A DNA stretch of 7,933 nt, taken from Candidatus Sodaliphilus limicaballi. Its GTDB lineage: Bacteria > Bacteroidota > Bacteroidia > Bacteroidales > Muribaculaceae. Of this stretch, positions 1 through 6,400 are shown in pieces (the stretch's first letter is position 1; each line of letters starts with the position of its first letter). The stretch covers positions 1 to 7,933 of the forward strand of contig JAGHSP010000030.1 of assembly GCA_018065815.1 (NCBI GenBank). The letters are read 5' to 3'. The notes below the pieces were generated by a model. That model was not told the origin of the DNA and did not search any database. It saw nothing but the letters and a program-made list of their open reading frames with translations. The position numbers were made by a program, and so were the translations under genes.

Positions 1-47
1 TTTAAAAGTTTAGCTTTTTCATTATCCCTTTTGCACCTGACGATAAC

Positions 48-81
48 AAACGGGAGATTCCACTGGCGGAGTCTCCCGTTT
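48..81 (+). terminator. Terminator-like hairpin near left edge
   Basis: A 10-bp stem (AAACGGGAGA at 48-57 pairing with TCTCCCGTTT at 72-81) encloses a 14-nt loop in which TCC and GGA can add three more pairs. A short T run follows (to about 82). This has the form of an intrinsic terminator read left to right, which would end a gene lying before the window. Because the A and T runs are symmetrical it could also work on the other strand. No coding sequence is visible in bases 1-47. Confidence 0.55.
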
Positions 82-107
82 TCCTTAACCAATAATTACG
101 ACGAAGG

Positions 108-127
108 TATTGTCCTGCCGGACAATA
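108..127. repeat. Short perfect hairpin
   Basis: TATTGTCC (108-115) and GGACAATA (120-127) form a perfect 8-bp stem with a four-base TGCC loop. It lies between the left terminator and the inverted-repeat element. The stem shares the string GTCCGG-like/CGGACAA with the ~63-bp repeats at 985-1047 and 7609-7672, which may be coincidence. Its function is unknown; it could be a protein-binding site or the edge of a repeat element. Confidence 0.4.
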
Positions 128-166
128 AATTAGCAATGTTTATTATCAAATGCTAAAGTTGAGTAA

Positions 167-327
167 GATTTTTCTGGTTGGTGGGGCAAGAAATAAATAG
201 GGAGAGAAGGTGAAACATCCCTTTGGGGATGTGATATGGTAGGCAGCCATGCAGGCGTGCCATGGGTACGCCGAAATGGCTGTAAAGAAGTAGATAATAA
301 TGTCCCGTGCCTTTAGGTACGGAATAA
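167..327 (+). repeat. Left ~160-bp inverted repeat
   Basis: This arm matches the reverse complement of 816-975 almost throughout, with roughly a dozen scattered differences by eye. It is itself folded: a CATCCC/GGGATG stem at 215-232 with a TTTG loop; a CAGCCAT/ATGGCTG outer stem (244-250 with 276-282) enclosing an inner 8-bp stem (254-261 with 265-272, ATG loop); and a CCGTGCC/GGTACGG stem at 305-322 with a TTTA loop. The outer CAGCCAT stem is fully paired here but only partly so in the right copy, so the left copy is the better preserved. Confidence 0.8.
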
Positions 328-815
328 CGAATCACCAAGGAACTTGCTACCACAGCATTATACCAGCCATATCGTCCTGCATTTGCAGACCTTCATGGCT
401 GGCTACCGCAACGAAGGTGACGCAAAATACATTTTTGCGGGGTAACAATTCTTTTGCCCTTGCAGGGCGTATTGATGTTATCACTTGTTTCCCAGGGCGT
501 TGCCCTGGGCTAGTTGCAGCACTGCGCTTGCAGCGCGCCGCCATTTCCTGTGTTTTGACACACCCTCGCTGCCCTTTCATGCATTATGACACACCCTCGC
601 AGTGCGGGGATAAAAAAAGTAATCCCAAAAGCGTGCCGGAGGTACGCCACGCCAAACGACAGTTTGGCTAATAACCCCGTACAAGCGAGCGAACAAGCTC
701 GCGCAGTGCGGGGATTAAACAATGGGGCGAAGCCCTACCGCTCTCCCCGAAGGGGGTTTAAAACGCCATCAAAGCACAATTCATCCCGCATTACATAAAT
801 TGATTTAGCATAGGA
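328..815. other. Hairpin-rich non-coding core between the inverted repeats
   Basis: No gene is supported here. The stretch is packed with short-loop hairpins. They are CCAGCCAT/ATGGCTGG (363-402) with an inner CTGCA/TGCAG; CCCAGGGC-GTT-GCCCTGGG (491-509); GCGTGCC-GGA-GGTACGC (631-647); GCCAAAC-GACA-GTTTGGC (651-668); GCGAGC/GCTCGC (685-702) inside CCCCGTAC/GTGCGGGG; GGGC-GAA-GCCC (725-735); and CCCC-GAA-GGGG (745-755). Two short direct repeats also occur: GACACACCCTCGC at 557-569 and 588-600, and GCAGTGCGGGGA at 599-610 and 703-714. Such dense pairing suggests selection on folded single-stranded DNA or RNA rather than on protein. Confidence 0.6.
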
Positions 816-975
816 TTATTCCGTACCTAAAGGCACGGGACATTATTATCTACTTTTTACAGCCTTTTAGGCGTACCCATGGCACGCCTGCATGGCTGCC
901 TACAATATCACATCCCCAAAGGGATGTTTCACCTATTCTCCCTATCTATTTCTTGCCTCACCAACCATGAAAATC
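816..975 (-). repeat. Right ~160-bp inverted repeat
   Basis: This is the reverse-complement partner of 167-327. Read on the minus strand it contains the same ordered series: the TTTG-loop hairpin, the ATG-loop hairpin with flanking CAGCC/GGCTG, and the TTTA-loop hairpin. Differences from the left copy include small insertions and substitutions in the stretch between the CAGCC stem and the TTTA hairpin. Its outer end sits only nine bases from the ~63-bp repeat at 985, so two repeat types abut here. Confidence 0.8.
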
Positions 976-984
976 CGCTGATTC

Positions 985-1047
985 CTATTTTCTAAGCGAA
1001 GCATAAAAATCAGAATAAAAATATTTTCTTTTTTATCGGACAACAAT
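985..1047 (-). repeat. ~63-bp repeat, copy downstream of the operon
   Basis: Read on the minus strand this matches 7609-7672 over its full length with about three differences (one inserted base, one substitution and one change in a T run). It is AT-rich, starts with ATTGTTGTCCG and ends with GCTTCGCTTAG and an A run. It contains GCGAAGC (995-1001), a sequence known to form an unusually stable DNA mini-hairpin. With its partner it brackets the whole three-gene operon in inverted orientation. It could be the terminal repeat of an element, a dispersed Bacteroidales repeat inserted twice, or a shared regulatory module. Confidence 0.8.
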
Positions 1048-1107
1048 GATTTGTTTCTTAGTAATCAATCACATACAACGTCTTCGGCGTAGCTCTGTGC
1101 TCTTGAT

Positions 1108-1156
1108 GAGCAACCCCATGTAGGCACTGCATTGCAGTCCCAACATGGGGTTACTC
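1108..1156. repeat. 49-nt imperfect palindrome
   Basis: Two 24-nt halves (1108-1131 and 1133-1156) are complementary at 21 of 24 positions around a single central base, giving one long hairpin or cruciform. The outer block is an ACCCCATG/CATGGGGT stem and the inner block ACTGCA/TGCAGT. It has no T run immediately beside it, so it is not a standard terminator. It lies about 50 nt past the end of the operon and could protect the 3' end of the mRNA or be a recombination or insertion target. Confidence 0.6.
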
Positions 1157-1170
1157 AAATTTTTCATCTC

Positions 1171-1198
1171 CGACGAAAAAGCCGGCCTTTTTTTGTCG
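1171..1198 (-). terminator. Probable operon terminator
   Basis: The stretch just after the deaminase stop codon folds as CGAC/GTCG outside a short A/T stem (an A run pairing with a T run) capped by a GC-rich CCGGC loop region. Read on the minus strand it gives an A run, GGCCGGC, then five Ts, a compact intrinsic-terminator form. It would end the three-gene transcript about 10-35 nt after the stop codon. The stem is short and partly A-T, so strength is uncertain; the nearby palindrome at 1108-1156 could assist. Confidence 0.5.
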
Positions 1199-1205
1199 TT
1201 ACGGT

Positions 1206-1763
1206 TTAATAAGTGTCGTGCTTTGACTCGTTGTATTTGTCAAAGAGGTCGAGGCACTCTTTGCGGCCTAGTTCTTCCATCAGGTTGCCCAGCTTGTCGC
1301 GTCCACCGAAGATTTTGTCAAACTTGTCGTCGCGGAAGCCTATGCGGCCGTTGTCCTCGATGGTGCAGCCGTAGTAAATCTTGCTGATGTTGGCCCACAT
1401 GCATGCGCACAGGCACATGTGGCACGGCTCGCCAGTGGTGTAGATGGTGCAGCCGCTCAGGTCGAATGTGCCGAGGTTCTTGCCGGCGTCGCGTATCGCG
1501 CTCACTTCGCCATGTGCTGTGGCGTCGTTGTGGCTGAGCACGCAGTTGTGACCGCGGCCCACAATTTTTCCGTCTTTAACTATGATAGATCCGAAAGGAC
1601 CTCCGTCGTGGGCTTCGATGCCCTTTGTGGCCTCTTCAATGGCCAGTTTCATGTAATCAATATGTTCCATTGTTTCTTTTTGGGGTTTATTGTTGCAGCA
1701 TGAGCCGCAAGAAATTATAATGAGTGATAGGAGTGCAACTCCTAATAAGTTAAGATATTTCAT
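1206..1763 (-). CDS. Guanine-deaminase-like protein with lipoprotein signal
   Basis: This 185-residue protein belongs to the cytidine/deoxycytidylate deaminase superfamily and is closest by eye to GuaD-type guanine deaminases, which hydrolyse guanine to xanthine and ammonia. The zinc site is visible: H84 with E86 (the general acid/base) in the HGE motif, and C114 with C117 in EPCHMC. The upstream GGPFGSIIVKDGKIVGRGHN stretch (54-73) and the downstream WANISKIYYG stretch fit the same family. The catalytic domain begins near residue 32. Ahead of it is a hydrophobic segment ending in LIIISC-GSC, a good lipobox with C19 as the lipidated residue, so this start predicts a membrane-anchored, extracytoplasmic enzyme. 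GuaD enzymes are normally cytoplasmic and about 155 residues, the length a start at M32 (base 1670, A-rich upstream) would give. The first ATG is preferred because it lies 5 nt from the upstream stop codon and opens a complete signal peptide. The substrate could be guanine or another nucleobase or pterin. Confidence 0.88.
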   Translation of the reverse strand: MKYLNLLGVALLSLIIISCGSCCNNKPQKETMEHIDYMKLAIEEATKGIEAHDGGPFGSIIVKDGKIVGRGHNCVLSHNDATAHGEVSAIRDAGKNLGTFDLSGCTIYTTGEPCHMCLCACMWANISKIYYGCTIEDNGRIGFRDDKFDKIFGGRDKLGNLMEELGRKECLDLFDKYNESKHDTY

Positions 1764-1768
1764 TGATA

Positions 1769-3430
1769 TTATTTATTTAGCATGTCGTGGAAGGCTCCAG
1801 ACGCGGCAGCGATGTAGAAGAAGACACCTATCGACGAGTGGTCGGGATTACCGTTGAGATCGCCCATGGTTGATGCGGCGAGGCTCCACACGGGCGTCAT
1901 TTCTTTAAGCACCTTATAGGGGTCGGTGAAGACAACCTTTTTGTCGAACGTCATGTTTTTCTGTACTTCCTCCATGTTGCAGTAGGGCACCACGAGGTCG
2001 CCATCAAGGTGCATGAACAGCACGGGATGCTGCGGAGTCCAGCCCTTAGACACGTCGTTGAAATCAAGAGCTCGCATCAGGCATTTGTACTCTTTGCTCT
2101 CAGTGTTGAGCTCGATTTTTCCTGTCTCGGCATTCTTCTTGATCATCTTGTCGCTCATCATCTGGTCGATGGTGAAGATACCGTGTCCAGCAGCTTTGCG
2201 GTTTAGCTGCTCGGTGGTGATAGACTTGCTGTTGAGGTCTTCGATGATGCCAGTGGCAAGGAACTCGGGTGTGAAATAGTCCTCGACATTCACGGTGCGC
2301 ATGCATCCGCTGTTGTAGGCGTCCTTGGCGGCTTGCACGATGAGCGGCAGCACGCAGGGATAAGCCAGGTTGCGGTATTTCTCTACCTGCATGTTAGCCC
2401 ATGTGACATACTGGTTGACGGTGGCGATGGGCGAGTAGGGGCCGTCGCCGCAATACACCTCGCGCAGGTTGATGCGCTTGAGTTTGTCTTCGCTCACTTG
2501 TCCGCTCTCGAGGTAACGCAGAGTGGAAAGAGCCACGCTGCCGCCCTGTGAATAGCCCATGAGGTCGGTGTAGAATTTATTTGCAAGTTCCCATTTGCCA
2601 TCCACGACGTCGCCCGACTGGATTAGGTCAAGGGCTGCGATGTAGCCGTCAACGACATTGCGTGCGGTGACGCCCTGCACCAGATAGGGGTGCTGGCGGT
2701 AGGCGCTCAGTCCGTAACCGCAATAGTCGGGGCACACCACTATCGCATAGTTAGAGCAGAACATCTTGATGTCGCCGTCCAGGGGCATTGCGCCCGTGGG
2801 TGCCTCGGCCGACGAGGTGACAGTGGGATGGCATCCCAGCACACCGTAGTCAATCGTATAGCCTACGGCATAATTCCACAAGCCCTTGATGGCCTCGACT
2901 AGTATAGTTCCTATTCCTATGTTTGGTATGAAGTTGCCCAATCCCATTATCGCGCTATAATTGAACTGGAAAGGACTGGGACGGTACATTATCGATGAGA
3001 GGCGCACGGGGTTGTTCTTGCCGTCAACACTCATATAGGTATAAGGAACCGAAAGGCAGAAGGTTACTTGCGGAATGGCTACCGACTTGCGCTTGACACG
3101 CTTCATGCCCTGCTCGTTCAGCTCCATTTTCTCCATGCTGATGTCTTGTATCTCAATCTTTTTGTCGCTGGTCGCTGCCTTCTCGTTCATGATGGCTTGA
3201 CCCATCTGCTCAAAGTATCGTTTAGCCACGGGGTCGGCAATGAACTCCAGCAGGTTGATGCTGTAGCGGGTGCTGTCCTCGCTGATGGTAATGCCTGCCG
3301 GCAACTTGCCGTCACAATGAGCGACAAACTCCCTGGTGAGGCTATCCATCTTTTCCTCATGGGTGGTTGCAGCCATTGCGTGGCTTGCCCACAGGGTGAG
3401 GCATATTATTGCAAAAAATATCTTTTTCAT
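1769..3430 (-). CDS. Secreted alpha/beta hydrolase, secretory-lipase-like
   Basis: This 553-residue protein has a Sec signal peptide (about residues 1-20, ending in AMA-A). The alpha/beta-hydrolase fold shows in the C-terminal two thirds: a VVCPDYCGYG strand-loop (231-240), the nucleophile elbow GYSQGG with catalytic S294, a likely acid D478 in GDLVVP, and a likely catalytic histidine H531 in NPDHSS. The order and spacing resemble secretory lipases (LIP family) and related esterases; the long stretch between S294 and D478 would hold a cap or lid. The first ~115 residues, charged and lysine-rich near 85-115, look like a separate N-terminal region not recognised here. There is no C-terminal sorting tail, so it is probably periplasmic or released. 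Natural substrate is unknown: triacylglycerol, another ester, or a host or dietary lipid are all possible. It starts 15 nt after the LRR gene and ends 5 nt before the deaminase, indicating co-transcription. Confidence 0.85.
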   Translation of the reverse strand: MKKIFFAIICLTLWASHAMAATTHEEKMDSLTREFVAHCDGKLPAGITISEDSTRYSINLLEFIADPVAKRYFEQMGQAIMNEKAATSDKKIEIQDISMEKMELNEQGMKRVKRKSVAIPQVTFCLSVPYTYMSVDGKNNPVRLSSIMYRPSPFQFNYSAIMGLGNFIPNIGIGTILVEAIKGLWNYAVGYTIDYGVLGCHPTVTSSAEAPTGAMPLDGDIKMFCSNYAIVVCPDYCGYGLSAYRQHPYLVQGVTARNVVDGYIAALDLIQSGDVVDGKWELANKFYTDLMGYSQGGSVALSTLRYLESGQVSEDKLKRINLREVYCGDGPYSPIATVNQYVTWANMQVEKYRNLAYPCVLPLIVQAAKDAYNSGCMRTVNVEDYFTPEFLATGIIEDLNSKSITTEQLNRKAAGHGIFTIDQMMSDKMIKKNAETGKIELNTESKEYKCLMRALDFNDVSKGWTPQHPVLFMHLDGDLVVPYCNMEEVQKNMTFDKKVVFTDPYKVLKEMTPVWSLAASTMGDLNGNPDHSSIGVFFYIAAASGAFHDMLNK

Positions 3431-3445
3431 AGTCGTTCTGATTTT

Positions 3446-6400
3446 TTACTTTTGGATAATTTTCTTTCCGTCCTTGATGTAGATGCCACCCTGCTCGGGA
3501 TTGAGCACACGGCGTCCGCTCAGGTCGTAGAGACGTGACTGCTTGCCGTCGGCATTGATGCCGTTGATGACTGTGGGGGTATCATAGTCCACGATAGCGG
3601 GCAGAGCCTCGGGATCCACGTCCATGGGGCTAATGTAAGCCCGGTTAGCAGGAATGATGTCCTCGTCCTTGAGGCCTGCTACACCTGCATATGGGAAGAA
3701 CCCTACGGTTTTCTCCACCTTGCTCAGCACATACACATCACCCAGGTCGGCGATGGGGGTATCTACATCCACGCCCTTGATCATGTTGTTCTCGTAGGCC
3801 TCGGTGCAAGCACTGGGGTTGGTCACCATCTGCATGTCGAGAGTCATGCCGGGCTCATACTTGATGAGCACGCCCTGACCCTGGTTGACGATGTTGTCGC
3901 TGATGTGGTCGAGTTTGAGCAACGCATGGCCTTCGTTGTCGTAGGTCTGGCTTATGGTATAGACCTCGGCATTCTCGACGCTGAAGCTGCTCTCGCTGCT
4001 GTAGAATGTTGCATATCCCATGAGGTCGGGCAACGGTGTCACCAGTGCATTATCGGGCATCAAAGGCTCGCCGGTGGCGTTGTCGGTGAAGTGCAGCTTG
4101 CTGTATGCGCTGGCTTTAAGTGCAACCGAGAGGGCAGGCAGCAAGTAATCGCCGTTAACCTTCTTGAGGCAGCCATTGTCCACAACATAGTAGTTGCCCA
4201 TGCTGGGGTTGATCACCTCGTCCTTGTCGCTTGCATAGCAAGGCACTCTTGATAATTCAGTGCCATTGTGGCTAAAATAAACATTTACCTGGCGATTCTT
4301 GAACTGGTCCATTGTAGCCTGGATGATGTCATCCTTGTATTCTGACTTAATTAAGAATGGAACATCTGTGCCAAATTTGGTATTGCTGTCGATGTTATAT
4401 TTCACATCGGCGTTATAGGTGAGTTCTCCATCATGCACGGTGGTGATGAATGTATTTTTTGCCATGAAGCTGTAAACGGTTGCTTCGGGACCAAAATAGT
4501 AAGTATCCACGTCAAATGGCAGGTAAACTGTAAAGTACTTGCCAGCATCATGCTCGTTGCGCGCGTAGGCGTGGTCATACCAGTCGTTTGTCATCGCTTC
4601 GCTCGACGGAACATAGTCGTTGGCGATGTGCGTGTTGCGCTTTTGGAATCCGCTCCAGGGCAGGCAAGTGAAATCTACCTTCTGGTAAGGAGTGTCATAC
4701 AGGTTGTTGAGTGTTGCATTCTCAAGTGTGCCTTCGGGGAACGCAATAGCACTTGACTCGTCCTTGGGGTCTTCCTTGAAGAATACATTGACGTTCTGGA
4801 TGGCTGATGTCTGGTCGTCCCCTAGGTAAAATGCATAATCATCCAGGGTGAGCTTACCCACCACGGTGATATCACGTAGTTTGTAGCATTTTGTAAAAGA
4901 TTGTGTCTCGAAGTGAGCATCTCCTTGCACATACAGTTCTTCAATGCCACATATGAAAAATGCCTTAGATTTTACAGTGATGTTGGCTGGCAGGGTTACA
5001 GTCTTGAGATTGTGAAAGTTGTTAAACGACAAAGATTTGATTTCAGAAACACAAGGACCCACTTGAAGAAGTTCCATTGCTTTGGTGTCATCTACTCGTC
5101 CGCCGGGGATATTCTCTATATCTTCAATGGGGCGTCCCATATACAGAGAGCGAACCTTGAAGTTGGCACATGAATTTCCCAGTGTGATGGGCTCCTTGGA
5201 GTCGGTTAGGATGAATGATTGAATCTCCTTGGTCTCGTTGAAGCACTCATTGGGAATTTCTTTCACTTTCTTGCCTATGCTCAACGCCTGCAGCTTGTTG
5301 CTGTGCTGGAACAGGAAGTTGCCCAAGTGATAGACGTTGTCGTCGATAACAACATTGGTAAAGTAGCTGTCATAGAAAGGTGACGCGCACTTCTTGCTCT
5401 CGTCGCTCCAGTAGATGTCACGGCCCAGGTATAGGCTTGTGAGGTTTCCGCAAGAGGTGAAGGTGTTGCACCTGTCGTCCTCCATGTCGCACCACACGAT
5501 TCCTTCACCGGGGCTGAACGACAGGGTGGTAGCGTTGTCGCAGTCATGGAACGCCTTGTAGCCGAGTCTCTTGAGTGTGCCGGGAAGTGAGATGTTCTTG
5601 ATTTTAGTTTCTTGGAACGCCTGTTTGCCTATTGTTTCGAGTGTGGGGCTGAATGTTACATTCTCAAGGGTGAAGCAGTCAAAGAACGCACCCTTTTCGA
5701 TGGTCTTGAGAGATGTGTTAGAGAAGTCAATATCTGATTGCAGATGGTCACAGTCCTCAAACGCGCTCTCCCTGACAGTAGTGAGGCGAGTCGCCTCTTT
5801 AAAGCTTACTGTGGTGAGATAAGCATTAGCATCAGCTCCATATCCGCGGTACATCTTTTCGGTCACGTAGGTGGCAAATGGGCCGTAGTACACAGATTCA
5901 AGCCTGTCGCATATTCCCCAGCCGGTGCCAGATACGGTATATTCGGTGTACTTGCTCGCCTTGAGGTCGCGGCTGATGTAAGCAGCCGGAGCGTCCGACA
6001 TGCCCTCGCTGCAATAAAAGGTGACTTCGGTGCCCAGGCTCTGCTCGTCGCCATAGAAGTAGTATTTCTCTACATTATCACAGTCGTTGAAGAGCTGGTT
6101 CTCGCCATCTGACCCGCTGTCGTAGTTGCCAACAACGGTCACGCGGGGACCAAACTCAATATATTTCAGCTTGTTTCGGGTCTCAAAAGGCTCATCTTCA
6201 TTTTTGTTCCATGACAGATTGCGGCCTATATACACCTTAAAGAGAGGGCAGTTCTCAAACAACTGCTCGTCAATAAAGGTGTATTCGTTATATCCTAAAT
6301 CTAATACTTCGGTACCGTCAAGGAAGTAAAGCAGTTCAAGGCTAGTGCAGTTTTTGAACGCATCGTTGTCGATTCTTATAACAGTGCTGGGAACTTCAAG

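Larger units (their letters stand above)
167..975. mobile_element. Putative non-autonomous inverted-repeat element
   Basis: An approximately 810-bp stretch is bounded by two ~160-bp inverted repeats (167-327 and 816-975) around a ~490-bp core. No reading frame in it resembles a protein: the open frames are short, overlap one another in both directions and follow the hairpin repeats. Long terminal inverted repeats around a non-coding core are what a MITE-like or transposase-dependent element would look like. No target-site duplication was visible directly outside the repeats, so the exact ends are uncertain. Alternatives are two separately inserted copies of one repeat in opposite orientation, a structured non-coding RNA locus, or an invertible segment. 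Bacteroidales genomes commonly carry such dispersed hairpin-rich repeats; family assignment is not possible from sequence alone. Confidence 0.45.

Noticed and set aside
153..353. Open reading frame on the minus strand overlapping the left inverted repeat
   Set aside because: The frame follows the repeat and its hairpins, has no family resemblance, and its partial copy in the right arm is equally explained by the repeat.
300..798. Several short open reading frames on both strands in the core
   Set aside because: They overlap each other, are rich in rare-looking residue runs, and derive from hairpin sequence; none resembles a known protein.
167..975. CRISPR array
   Set aside because: Repeats are inverted arms and scattered short motifs, not regularly spaced direct repeats with unique spacers.
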